Below, in pieces: positions 32,747 through 41,532 of a DNA stretch of 64,000 nt. The stretch is from positions 124,001 to 188,000 of the forward strand of contig CAWDBD010000014.1 of NCBI GenBank assembly GCA_963800395.1. The letters are read 5' to 3'. The position numbers were made by a program, and so were the translations under genes. The number at the start of each line of letters is the position of its first letter. Within the stretch, counting starts at the first letter, position 1. This DNA comes from DASSBG01 sp963800395 (GTDB taxonomy: Bacteria > Pseudomonadota > Gammaproteobacteria > Xanthomonadales > Rhodanobacteraceae). The notes beneath the pieces were generated by a model. The model was not told the DNA's origin. It did no database searches and worked only from the letters and a program-made list of their open reading frames with translations.

Positions 32747-35386
32747 TCAGTGTTCGGCGGTGGTCAGCCTCCGCAGCAGCCAGACCGGCGGCGAGGGCAA
32801 CTTGGCCAGCACGCCGTGCAGGCGCTCGGACGTGCGCTTGCGGGTGCTGGCGTCGTCGCTGCAACGCTGCCGCACCAGCCAGTAGCCGGCAAGCCAGGGG
32901 TGCTGGGCGCTGACGTCCATCGACGCCGGTTCGGGTGAATCCGGCGCCAGCGGGCAGTCGTTCTGGTCAAGCGCGAGCAGGAGCCGCGCAATGCAGATGC
33001 GCTGGTGCAGCCGTGTCAGGTCATCCAGGCGGTCGCATTGGTCGGGGTAGGGACCGAGCAGGGAGCGGGCGCGCGAATCGCCACGCTCGAACAGCATCAT
33101 GCCGTAGGTCGGTTCGATCCAGTCGGTGTAGGTGGCATCGGTATCTTGCAGTTGCCGGGCTTCAAGCCAGGCCGCCTCGATGGCCTCGACTGCATCTTCG
33201 CGTCCGGCATCATCGCGCGCCAGTGCCATCTTGGCCAGCAGCCTGGCTGAATCGACGCTCGGGCCGTCACCGAGTGTGTGCCGAAGGACCGGCATCAGGC
33301 GCTCATAAGTCTCGGCGGCCTTCTCCGGGTGCCCACTGGCGCTTTCGACCCAGGCCAGATTGCTTGTCGCGCTCTGGGTCAGCTGATGATATTCGCCGTA
33401 ATAGCGGCGCGCACAGGAAATGGCTTCGTGATAGACGGAGATGCTTTGCTCAAGCTGGCCGGCATCATACTGGGCAATGCCCAGGTCATTGAGCACATCG
33501 CATGGCAAGGTGGGAAACGCGTCGAGTTGGCGTGCGGCCTTGAGCGATTGCTGCAGCACCGGGATGGCCTCGGCCGAGCGGTCCTGCCCATCCATTGCCG
33601 CGCCCAGGATATCGAGGCCGTAGGCATAGTTGTAGCTGTCGGTCATGCCCGCCGCGCGGAGTCTTTCCAGAAGCGGTTTCAGTCTGGTCTCCGCCTTGTC
33701 GGGATGATTGGCCTCGACCTGTATGTTGGCCTGCTGTATCGAGACCTCGACGCGCAAGGGATCCAGCTCGGCCAGTCCGGCCTCGGCGGCCACGCGGTCG
33801 GCACGGCGCATACCACCAAGGGCATCATCCAGATGGCCAAGATCATAGTCGATACTGGCACGCGCCTTGATGGCGTGCGCGTATTCGGGAACCGGTTTTC
33901 CGACCTGCGCGAATGCGGCCAGCGCGTCATCGAGGGTATGCGCTGCATCATCCACGGTTCCGCGCTGCTGCTGCGTTTCGCCGATCACACCCAGCATCTG
34001 CGCACGCAATGCCGGACGATCGGCAAACTGCCGGCGAACGCGATTGGCGCCGCGTTCGAGCAAGACAGCAGCGGTTGCATCCTTGCCGGCGGCCAGGTCC
34101 GGCCCCGAGGCCTGGAAGATCTGCAGCATGAAATCTTTCACGGCATTGGCACTCTCCGCGTTGGCGCGGGCAACCTGCGCCTGCCACAGGCTGGCGGCTA
34201 CACCGGCCACCACGGTCAGAAGCAGCACAAAACCGGCTGCCACACCCCACCGGTGTCGCCCCGCGAACTTGCGTAGCCGGTAGGGTGCGCTCTGTCGGCG
34301 CGCATTGATCGGACGCCCGGCCAGCCAGTTGCGCAGGTCGGTGGCCATCTCTCCGGCGGTGGCGTACCGCTCTGTTGTCGACGCCGCCAGCGCCCTGGAC
34401 AGCAGGGCGTCAAGGTCGCCGCGCAGCAGCTTTGCACGATCGCGGAGCTTGTCCGTGCAGGCATGCGATGCCAAGGGCACCGGTGCCTGATCCGGGGAGC
34501 GGCTGGATTCGCGCGGTGGCGCGCCGGTCAGCAGGCAGTAGAGCAGCGCGCCCAGGCCGTAGACATCCATGCTGGTCGATGGGTTGGCGCCGCTGAACTG
34601 TTCCGGGGCCGCATAGCGTGGCGTGATCGCCAGCGTGCGTGTGGCCTGGTCGGCTTCGTCTTCGACCAGGCGGGCAATGCCGAAGTCCAGCAGGTAGACA
34701 TGGCCGTCCGGGTCGACCAGGACGTTGGAAGGCTTGATGTCGCGGTGGATGACCAGATTGCGGTGCGCGAACTCGACCGTGTCGCACACTTCGAGAAACA
34801 GCCTGGCAATGTCGCGCACGCCGAGCTGCTGCTCGCGGGACCACTGGTCGATGTGCATGCCGTTGATGCGCGCCATTGCCATCCACGGCGTGCCGTCCTC
34901 GAGGACGCCGACATCCAGCAGGGCGGCGATATTGGGATGCTCGAGGCGCGCCAGGATGTCCTGTTCGCGCAGGAAACGCTCATGGCCATGGCCCGCCAGC
35001 GCGCCGAGGGTCAGCAGTTTCAGCGCGGCCGGTTGCGACGATGTGCCAAGTCGCCGCCGGGCGGCGTATACCACCGACATGCCGCCGCGGCCGATTTCCT
35101 CGCCCAGGGTCCATTCGCCAAGCTGGCGACCCCGCAAGTCGGGGGTTGGCTTGTCCTCCTCCAGGCGCCGCAACAGGAGGTCCGGTTTATCCAGCAGGCC
35201 CGCTTGCGAATCCGAGGCCAGCAGCCGTGCAACGCGCACACGCACGCCATCCGGCAGCGTCATGGCTTCGAGCTGCGCTGCGCGATGGGCTGGGTCGACC
35301 CCAAGCAGGCTGTCGAACACTTCGTCAGCCTGGTCCCACAGTGCCGCATCATCCCGCGGTCCAGGGGTTGCACTGCCCGAGCTCAT
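32747..35386 (-). CDS. Membrane Ser/Thr protein kinase with TPR sensor half
   Basis: An 879-residue Hanks-type (PknB-like) kinase. The glycine loop is IGRGGMSVVY, the ATP lysine K123, the catalytic loop HRDIKPSN with D216, the DFG motif at 234-236, and the APE-like YAAPEQF follows. A transmembrane helix lies at about 381-401, followed by roughly 450 residues of TPR-like helices outside the membrane. ATG 35386 overlaps the sigma factor stop by four bases. In this pairing, common in Xanthomonadales and Acidobacteria, the kinase is thought to control the ECF sigma factor. The signal is unknown. Confidence 0.9.
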   Translation of the reverse strand: MSSGSATPGPRDDAALWDQADEVFDSLLGVDPAHRAAQLEAMTLPDGVRVRVARLLASDSQAGLLDKPDLLLRRLEEDKPTPDLRGRQLGEWTLGEEIGRGGMSVVYAARRRLGTSSQPAALKLLTLGALAGHGHERFLREQDILARLEHPNIAALLDVGVLEDGTPWMAMARINGMHIDQWSREQQLGVRDIARLFLEVCDTVEFAHRNLVIHRDIKPSNVLVDPDGHVYLLDFGIARLVEDEADQATRTLAITPRYAAPEQFSGANPSTSMDVYGLGALLYCLLTGAPPRESSRSPDQAPVPLASHACTDKLRDRAKLLRGDLDALLSRALAASTTERYATAGEMATDLRNWLAGRPINARRQSAPYRLRKFAGRHRWGVAAGFVLLLTVVAGVAASLWQAQVARANAESANAVKDFMLQIFQASGPDLAAGKDATAAVLLERGANRVRRQFADRPALRAQMLGVIGETQQQRGTVDDAAHTLDDALAAFAQVGKPVPEYAHAIKARASIDYDLGHLDDALGGMRRADRVAAEAGLAELDPLRVEVSIQQANIQVEANHPDKAETRLKPLLERLRAAGMTDSYNYAYGLDILGAAMDGQDRSAEAIPVLQQSLKAARQLDAFPTLPCDVLNDLGIAQYDAGQLEQSISVYHEAISCARRYYGEYHQLTQSATSNLAWVESASGHPEKAAETYERLMPVLRHTLGDGPSVDSARLLAKMALARDDAGREDAVEAIEAAWLEARQLQDTDATYTDWIEPTYGMMLFERGDSRARSLLGPYPDQCDRLDDLTRLHQRICIARLLLALDQNDCPLAPDSPEPASMDVSAQHPWLAGYWLVRQRCSDDASTRKRTSERLHGVLAKLPSPPVWLLRRLTTAEH

Positions 35387-35937
35387 GGCGCACAGCCCTC
35401 GATCTGTGCGTGCAAATACGCCCGTGCACGCGACCAGTGGCGCTTGGCGGTACTTTCCGAACACTCCATCAGTGCGGCGATGTCGGCAAAGTTGAGCCCG
35501 GCAAAACAGTGCAATTCCACCACTTCGGATTGTTCGCGCCTGCGCTGCTTCAGCTGGTCCAGGGCCCGATCCAGCGCCAGCACGTCAAGATCAATGCCGC
35601 TGTCGCTGGCCAGGTCGTCGTCCAGGGTCACCCGGCAGCGATCACCACCTCGCTTGAGCGAGGCGGCGCGACGGGAGTGATCGACCAGGATGAGCCGCAT
35701 GGCGCGCGCGGCACAGGTGAAGAAGTGGCGCCTGTTTTCAAGGCTCAGTGCCGCGCCGGCGGTCATTTTCAGAAAGGTGTCGTGGACCAGCGCAGTGGGC
35801 GTCAGGGTGGCACTGTCCTGACGCAGGCGCGCCTGCGCGATGCGCCGCAGCTCCGGATACAGCTCGGCAAAAACGCGCCCCAGGCTCGCCTCGTCGCCAG
35901 CCTCGGCCCGCTTCAGCAGCTCGGTGATTTCTGCCAT
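35383..35937 (-). CDS. ECF-type RNA polymerase sigma factor
   Basis: A 184-residue sigma-70-like factor with region 2 (ELYPELRRIAQARLRQDSA, TPTALVHDTFLKM) and region 4 helix-turn-helix (HCFAGLNFADIAALMECSESTAKRHWSRAR). It belongs to the group that occurs next to Ser/Thr kinase-TPR genes, not membrane anti-sigma factors. ATG 35937 has AGGGAC upstream; an earlier in-frame ATG at 36003 lacks support. It is divergent from the beta-helix protein gene, which may be a target. Confidence 0.88.
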   Translation of the reverse strand: MAEITELLKRAEAGDEASLGRVFAELYPELRRIAQARLRQDSATLTPTALVHDTFLKMTAGAALSLENRRHFFTCAARAMRLILVDHSRRAASLKRGGDRCRVTLDDDLASDSGIDLDVLALDRALDQLKQRRREQSEVVELHCFAGLNFADIAALMECSESTAKRHWSRARAYLHAQIEGCAP

Positions 35938-36122
35938 GCGTAGTCCCTGATGGGCATGCTTTTGTTGCCCCTTTCGCTTTGTACCGTGGATCCCCGAAAG
36001 CATGTGCGCGCCGCTGGCGCAATGACGCTCAGCATAGCACCGGCCAAAAGCAGATTGAATGACCCGATTTGGGTAGCGAATGCGAATGCGTCAATGGGGT
36101 TCACTACATTCGAGGAATCATC

Positions 36123-38105
36123 ATGCTCGCACTACTCAGACATTCAGGGAATTTTTTCGGTTCGTTTCTGCTCGGCGCCAGCCTGCTGGCGCTGATGCTG
36201 GTCACAGGCAGCGCACGCGCAGCGCCACCCACCGTGTATACCGTGGGCAATACCGCCGCGGACCCCACTTGCGGTTACCCGCAGCTGCGTCTGGCGCTTG
36301 AGGCAGCGGCCATGCAGGTCGGCGGCTATGCCGAAATTCGCATTGCCAAGTCACAGGATATTTCGCTCGGCTACACGTGGCTGGGTCTCAACAGCGCGGT
36401 AGTGATCAGCAACCCGCAAACCGAAATCACCATCCGGGGCGGCTATGGTTCCTGCAGCGCGACATCACCAACACCGGGTCAGTACACGCGCCTGACCTAT
36501 TACAGCAACGACAATGATGCCGGGCACACGATGCTGGCCATCTCCAACAGCACCGGCAATGCCCGCCGCTATCTGGAACTGGAAGCCATCCGCATGGAAG
36601 GCGCCTCGGATGCCAGCAAGGGCGGGCCGGGCGTTGGAGGTGGCCTGAAAATCACCTACAACGTCGAGCTAACACTCCGCAATTCGCGAATTTCCGGCTT
36701 CCATGCCAGTGCCGTGGGCGGTGGCGTGGCATTGGTCGGCGACTCCACGGTTGTGGACCCGTCGCACTATCCCAAGTTGGTCCTGCAGGACGACAGTTTT
36801 GTCAGCAATAACAGCAGTGACAATCTGGGCGGCGGCATCTATGCGGACTATGGCCGTGTGACGCTGGCTGGCGCGACGGTCATCGGCAACACGGCTGACA
36901 ACGACGGCGGTGGGATCTATCTTCACGATCACGAGGATTCCGGCGGTCTGGGTGACGACAGCCTCTACGCCCTGGTCCTGTCCGGAACAGGCGAGGCGAA
37001 CTTCATCAGCGGCAATGCGGCCGGCACAAGCACTTTCTCCGGCTCCAGCGGCAAGGGCGGCGGCGTCTACAGCCTGAATGGGCAGATCTTGTTCAAGGCC
37101 CATACCGGCAGCCCCCACTTCCAGTCCTATGTTGCAAGCAACCATGCCAACGTCGGCGGCGGCCTATTCGTCGACGGCCCGGCCCAGGGCGCTGGCGGTC
37201 CTTTCACGACGCTCCTTCTGACCGACACCATGTTCAGCGGCAACACTTCTCGCGGTGTGGGCGGTGCCCTGGTCATGCGCAATGCCGTGTATGGAGTCAT
37301 CAATGGCCAGGGCCAGTGCGAGGTCGGTTTCGGCACGCCGCATGCAGCTCCGTGTTCCTACTTTGGCAGCAATGAAGCCGACGGCAGCGACGGCGCTGGT
37401 GTCATTCCCCGGGGTGGCGCCATGTACCTGACCAATACCCGCTCGGACGGGATGTCGCGCCCCATCGTCTACGTCCAGCGTACCTGGTTCGACGGTAACA
37501 ACGATTCCAGCGGTCTGGCCGCCGTGGCTGCCGCTCGTCACGCCAGCGAAATGGTCTTCAATCGCAATATCTTTACCAACAACGATGCCCAGGACAGCGG
37601 CGGTGCCGCCTCGGCCTTGCTCTACAGCGACACCGGCAAGGATGTGGACTTCCGCTACAACACCGTACTCGACAGCAATTCCAGCACACGCATGTTCAAC
37701 ATGGACGGCGGACAACTGGACGTCACCGGCAGCATCCTGTGGGGCACCATTGACCACACGCATCCATTCCATTTCGTCTGGTTCTCTTCCGGTGGAGCCG
37801 ACATGATTCACTACGGCTGCATCCTGATACGCGCCAACGACAGTGGTACAGCTGGCGTACCCGGTGCTTCGGCCCTGTGGTCGGGTCATGCACCCGATCT
37901 GGACTGGCGGTTTGCACCGCGCGGAGGTTCGGCGGCACTCGACCATTGCGATACATCGGGTGGCACGCCGCCGCCGGATGCCTACGGCCGCACTGCCCGT
38001 GATGTGGCGGGGATCGACAATCGCTGGGGCACGTACGATCTCGGCGGGGTCGAGCAGGACGACATCATTTTTGCCAACATGTTCGGTGCGCGACCGGACA
38101 ACTGA
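36123..38105 (+). CDS. Secreted right-handed beta-helix protein
   Basis: A 660-residue exported protein with a signal peptide (FLLGASLLALMLVTGSARA), then parallel beta-helix turns rich in Gly-Gly and Asn ladders (VGGGVALVGDS, NLGGGIYADYG, NDGGGIYLHD, KGGGVYSLNG, NVGGGLFVDG). This is the architecture of polymorphic adhesins or pectate-lyase-like proteins. No autotransporter barrel follows. The C-terminus ends DIIFANMFGARPDN, an IFxxGF-like motif, here degenerate. ATG 36123 has GAGGAA upstream. It is divergent from the ECF sigma-kinase operon and followed by a strong terminator, so it is transcribed alone. Confidence 0.82.
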   Translation: MLALLRHSGNFFGSFLLGASLLALMLVTGSARAAPPTVYTVGNTAADPTCGYPQLRLALEAAAMQVGGYAEIRIAKSQDISLGYTWLGLNSAVVISNPQTEITIRGGYGSCSATSPTPGQYTRLTYYSNDNDAGHTMLAISNSTGNARRYLELEAIRMEGASDASKGGPGVGGGLKITYNVELTLRNSRISGFHASAVGGGVALVGDSTVVDPSHYPKLVLQDDSFVSNNSSDNLGGGIYADYGRVTLAGATVIGNTADNDGGGIYLHDHEDSGGLGDDSLYALVLSGTGEANFISGNAAGTSTFSGSSGKGGGVYSLNGQILFKAHTGSPHFQSYVASNHANVGGGLFVDGPAQGAGGPFTTLLLTDTMFSGNTSRGVGGALVMRNAVYGVINGQGQCEVGFGTPHAAPCSYFGSNEADGSDGAGVIPRGGAMYLTNTRSDGMSRPIVYVQRTWFDGNNDSSGLAAVAAARHASEMVFNRNIFTNNDAQDSGGAASALLYSDTGKDVDFRYNTVLDSNSSTRMFNMDGGQLDVTGSILWGTIDHTHPFHFVWFSSGGADMIHYGCILIRANDSGTAGVPGASALWSGHAPDLDWRFAPRGGSAALDHCDTSGGTPPPDAYGRTARDVAGIDNRWGTYDLGGVEQDDIIFANMFGARPDN

Positions 38106-38125
38106 GCGCCACGTCGATCGTGGTG

Positions 38126-38160
38126 GCCGGCGGCGTTCCCTGTGCGTCGCCGGCTTTTTT
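38126..38160 (+). terminator. Terminator after beta-helix gene
   Basis: A 10-bp stem (GCCGGCGGCG with CGTCGCCGGC, one G-U pair) is followed by six T. Confidence 0.9.
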
Positions 38161-38211
38161 CTGCCGCACGGCCGCCGCGGCTGGCTGCAAGCGGTGCCCG
38201 GTGGCGGGTCG

Positions 38212-38709
38212 TCAGGGCTGCCCGGATACCGGTTCGAAGCGATTGGCCTCGCGGTTCTTGCGCACGCTGGCCGGATCCCAGATGCGTCCGTTCATGGCGA
38301 TCCAGACACCCTCCGCGGCCGACTGCACTGCGCCCACGGCGCAGCCGATGTTGAACACGGCGTCCGAGCCCTGGAAGCGCGCCGGATTGAGCGCGCCAGT
38401 GAGCACGATCACCTTGTCCGGGATGCCGGCAAGCACGCGCGCGGTGGCAACCATGGTGTCGGTGCCGTGGGTGACCAGCACGTGTCGCTGGGGCTGCGCG
38501 GCGATGGTGCTGCGGATCAGCTCGCGATCATCGTCGGTGATTTCCAGGCTGTCCTTGCGCAGGATCGGTATGACGTTGAAGCGAAACGCAACTTCCAGTC
38601 GGGTGAGGATCTCGCCGATCTGCGGCGCGCCTATCTGGTAGTCGGACTTGGCGTCGAAGTACGTCTTGTCGATGGTGCCGCCGGTCGTGACGATGGCCAG
38701 TTCATGCAT
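38212..38709 (-). CDS. Short asparaginase-domain protein
   Basis: A 165-residue protein equal to the N-terminal half of type I/II asparaginases: ELAIVTTGGTIDKTYFDAKS carries the first catalytic Thr, and HVLVTHGTDTMV the second Thr-Asp pair, followed by VLTGALNPARFQGSDAVFN. Full asparaginases are about 330 residues. This short form is a recurrent stand-alone family, so it is not necessarily a truncation. Hydrolysis of Asn or a related amide is likely but unproven. It lies 16 bp downstream of the AidB-like gene in the same direction. Confidence 0.82.
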   Translation of the reverse strand: MHELAIVTTGGTIDKTYFDAKSDYQIGAPQIGEILTRLEVAFRFNVIPILRKDSLEITDDDRELIRSTIAAQPQRHVLVTHGTDTMVATARVLAGIPDKVIVLTGALNPARFQGSDAVFNIGCAVGAVQSAAEGVWIAMNGRIWDPASVRKNREANRFEPVSGQP

Positions 38710-38725
38710 GGTGGGGATCCGATTC

Positions 38726-40363
38726 TCAGAAGTTGGTAGTTAGCGTGCGAATGTCGTTGTCTTCGGCTTCGTCCAGGTGCAGCAGTCCATGTGCCATGAA
38801 CCGGCGCAGTGCCGCTGCGGAGCGGGCGTCGCCATGGCTCTGTGCGCTGTCCCAGTGTGCCTGTCGCCATAACAAGGCCGCGGCCATGATACGGGCCAGG
38901 CTGATGGCAAGGCCGCGCGCCAGGCCTTGCAGTCGGGAAGAATCATTGGCCGTTTTGTCGAGCAGCGCCTCACAGCGACCCAGTGCCTGGCGTATCGGCT
39001 CGGCCTGGTCGGCAGGTGCTGCGGCCAGCAGCGTCTCGACATGCTGTCGGAAGGGCGTGATGCCGCTGGCGGAAAAGGCGCGCAGCAGGTCCAGCGATAG
39101 CACGTTGGTTGTGCCTTCCCAGATCGGATACACCTGCGCGTCGCGCAACAGCTGGGGCAGGCCGGTGTCCTCGATGTAGCCGTTGCCGCCGAAGCATTCC
39201 AGTGCCTCACTGGCGATGGACACCGCCAGTTTCCCGGTCCACAGCTTGGCCAGTGGTGTCAGCAGGCGCAGCAGGGCGGCCTCGTGGTCTTCGCCGGCCC
39301 CGTTTTCCACGTGGCCCAGCAAATGCGTCACCTCGAAGCTCAGGGCAAAGGCACCCTCGAACTCGGCCTGCATGTCGGCCAGTGTGCGCGCGTGCGCTGG
39401 TTGATCGATCAAGGGCTTGCCGAAGGCCTGCCGCCGCTGCGCGTAGTCGCGTGCCAGCGCAATCGAGCGCGCCATGTGCGATACCGCGCAAACAGCATTC
39501 CAGGTTCGGGTAATGCCAAGCATGGGTGCTATCTGGCGCACACCGTGCTCGAGGTCGCCGAGGGGCCAGGCCGGCACGCCATCAAGGTGTATTTCTGCAG
39601 TGGGCAGTTCACGCGTCCCCAGCTTGTCCTTGAGTCGATCCACCGTAAGCCCGAGCCAGGCGCCGTCGGCATCGCGCGTCTGCACGAAGAACAGCGCCAG
39701 TCCATGGCCCTCATCGGGACGCGCCAGCGCCAGTGCGCACTCGCCCACGATGGCCGAGGTAAACCACTTGCGGCCATACAGGCGCCACTGGCCGTCGGCA
39801 TCGCGTCGTGCCCTGGTCTCGGTATGGCTGACGTCGGAGCCGCCGATGTTCTCGGTCATCCACTGCCCGGACAACCACAATGTGTCGGCGTCCCGACTCA
39901 GGAAATGCGGCAGCAAGCGCCTGATCAGCGCGTCATTGCCCGAGGCGCGGATAGCACAGGCGGCGCCATCGGTCATGGCCAGCGGGCAGGTGTAGAACTC
40001 GCTGGCCATGTGGTACAGGTACACACGCGCAAACTGTTCCAGACGTGCCGTCGGATGCGTGTCGTAGCCACTGGCCACGAGCGCATGGCGGGTGGTGATG
40101 TCCGGGCCTTCGCGCCATGCGCTGCTCAGCTCGACCCGATCCAGGCGCCTGCCCCAGGCACCCCACTGGGTCAGTATTGGTTCTTCCCGGCGCATGGTCT
40201 GGCGCCTGGCAAAGGCCATCATGGCGTAGTCGGCCAGTGCCCGCAGGTCATTCTCAAGGGCTGCCCGTTGTTGTGCGCCCAGCGCGCGCTGCAGACACGA
40301 CTGCAGAACGCCGTCCTGATCCAGCGGGTGCGGGAGTTGCGGGGCAGATTGCAGAAAGCTCAT
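38726..40363 (-). CDS. AidB-like acyl-CoA dehydrogenase
   Basis: A 545-residue flavoprotein of the acyl-CoA dehydrogenase superfamily, AidB branch. It has TCPLAMTDGAACAIRASGN, WLSGQWMTENIGGSDVSHTE (flavin-binding), HMARSIALARDYAQRRQAFGKPL and ECFGGNGYIEDTGLPQLLRDAQVYPIWEGTTNVLSLDLLRA, with the AidB-length C-terminal extension. E. coli AidB is an alkylation-response protein that binds DNA and isovaleryl-CoA; the role here could be that or acyl-CoA oxidation. No ada or alkB gene is near. Confidence 0.85.
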   Translation of the reverse strand: MSFLQSAPQLPHPLDQDGVLQSCLQRALGAQQRAALENDLRALADYAMMAFARRQTMRREEPILTQWGAWGRRLDRVELSSAWREGPDITTRHALVASGYDTHPTARLEQFARVYLYHMASEFYTCPLAMTDGAACAIRASGNDALIRRLLPHFLSRDADTLWLSGQWMTENIGGSDVSHTETRARRDADGQWRLYGRKWFTSAIVGECALALARPDEGHGLALFFVQTRDADGAWLGLTVDRLKDKLGTRELPTAEIHLDGVPAWPLGDLEHGVRQIAPMLGITRTWNAVCAVSHMARSIALARDYAQRRQAFGKPLIDQPAHARTLADMQAEFEGAFALSFEVTHLLGHVENGAGEDHEAALLRLLTPLAKLWTGKLAVSIASEALECFGGNGYIEDTGLPQLLRDAQVYPIWEGTTNVLSLDLLRAFSASGITPFRQHVETLLAAAPADQAEPIRQALGRCEALLDKTANDSSRLQGLARGLAISLARIMAAALLWRQAHWDSAQSHGDARSAAALRRFMAHGLLHLDEAEDNDIRTLTTNF

Positions 40364-40526
40364 CCGCCCATTATGGCCCCTTCGATTCAGGCCTGCACGG
40401 CAGCGTGCTGCGCTGGATACGGCCGAGCAGGGGCCGAATCAGCCGGCCGCGTGACAGCTCATGCATTGCCCGGCACGCTCCGCATGCGGAAGCGGCGCTG
40501 CTCCGGGATCAGCGGCGCGGGCGTCG

Positions 40527-40877
40527 TCAGGTTGCCGAGCCAGTCTGCCGCTTCTTGCGGCTGCGGCCATCGAAGCCGGCGGCCAGGATCACCACCAGGC
40601 TGAGCACGATCTCGGCGCCTGCAAGCAGACGCAGATGCGGATGCGACCAGGCTTCGGCCACGCCATGACTGAAGTAGAACAGGCAGACAATAGCAACCCA
40701 GAGCAGGCCACGGCGCGGATTGCGCAATGCCAGCAGCGGCAGCAGCAGCGGCGCCAGGCACAGCACCAGCGTTGATGCCATCAGCGCCTGCGGCGGCGGC
40801 GCCAGCACCGCGTGCCACACGATCTGCAAGGCCAGCAGCAGTGACCAGGCCACGAATCCGACGATGCGAATGTTCAT
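40527..40877 (-). CDS. DUF2069 family membrane protein
   Basis: A 116-residue protein with four predicted membrane helices (IVGFVAWSLLLALQIVWHAV, LMASTLVLCLAPLLLPLLAL, LLWVAIVCLFYFSHGVAEAW, LLAGAEIVLSLVVILAAG) and a basic tail. The family, often found next to wrbA in Xanthomonadales and Pseudomonas, has no known function. ATG 40877 overlaps the wrbA-like stop by four bases. The 163 bp downstream to 40363 hold nothing clear. Confidence 0.82.
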   Translation of the reverse strand: MNIRIVGFVAWSLLLALQIVWHAVLAPPPQALMASTLVLCLAPLLLPLLALRNPRRGLLWVAIVCLFYFSHGVAEAWSHPHLRLLAGAEIVLSLVVILAAGFDGRSRKKRQTGSAT

Positions 40878-41476
40878 GCCAGCGCACCCAGCTTCATGGC
40901 CGTTGCCGCCACGCGCCGGCCCAGCGCCAGCGCCAGCGTGCGCTCGTCGTCGCTGATGGCGTTTTCGCCCTTGAGTCCTGCCACATGGCTGAGGCCGTAG
41001 GGTGTGCCACCAGTCTGCGTCGTGTTCAATGCCTGCTCGGTAAACGGGATACCAATCAGCAGCATGCCGTGATGCAGCAGCGGCAGCATCATCGACAGCA
41101 GGGTCGACTCCTGGCCGCCGTGCATGGTACTGGTGGCGGTGAACACGGCCGCCGGCTTGCCGACCATGGTGCCCGAAGCCCATTCAGCGCCCAGCGTGTC
41201 GATGAAGTGCTTGAGTGGCGCAGCCATGTTGCCGAAGCGTGTCGGGCTGCCAAGAATGAGTCCCGCACACTCTGAAAGATCGCGTTTTTCGACGTATGGC
41301 GCCCCTTCATCCGGTGTGGGTGGCGCGGCCTGCTCGGTTACCGGCGCCACCGGCGGGACCTGGCGCAGGCGCGCGCGACAGCCTTCGACTTGCGCCACGC
41401 CGCGCGCCAGCAACCGCGCCATTTGCGCCACGTGGCCGGTGCGGCTGTAATAGAGAATCAGGATTTCATGGTTCAT
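40874..41476 (-). CDS. WrbA-like NAD(P)H:quinone oxidoreductase
   Basis: A 200-residue flavodoxin-like enzyme that reduces quinones by two electrons, limiting oxidative stress. ILILYYSRTGHVAQMARLLA is the FMN phosphate loop, ILGSPTRFGNMAAPLKHFID the second FMN loop, and STMHGGQESTLLSMM matches WrbA. Length is that of E. coli WrbA (198). Start ATG 41476 is the internal Met that begins the typical N-terminus; the upstream ATG 41491 is less likely. It is divergent from the BrkB-family gene. Confidence 0.9.
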   Translation of the reverse strand: MNHEILILYYSRTGHVAQMARLLARGVAQVEGCRARLRQVPPVAPVTEQAAPPTPDEGAPYVEKRDLSECAGLILGSPTRFGNMAAPLKHFIDTLGAEWASGTMVGKPAAVFTATSTMHGGQESTLLSMMLPLLHHGMLLIGIPFTEQALNTTQTGGTPYGLSHVAGLKGENAISDDERTLALALGRRVAATAMKLGALA

Positions 41477-41532
41477 GGACTGCGCCAACATTGAGCAAAC
41501 TGCGTTAGTCTCGCAGATATCAACGCCCGATT

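Noticed and set aside
38212..38709. Truncated asparaginase pseudogene
   Set aside because: The 165-residue form has both catalytic Thr motifs, its own start and stop, and resembles a stand-alone short family.
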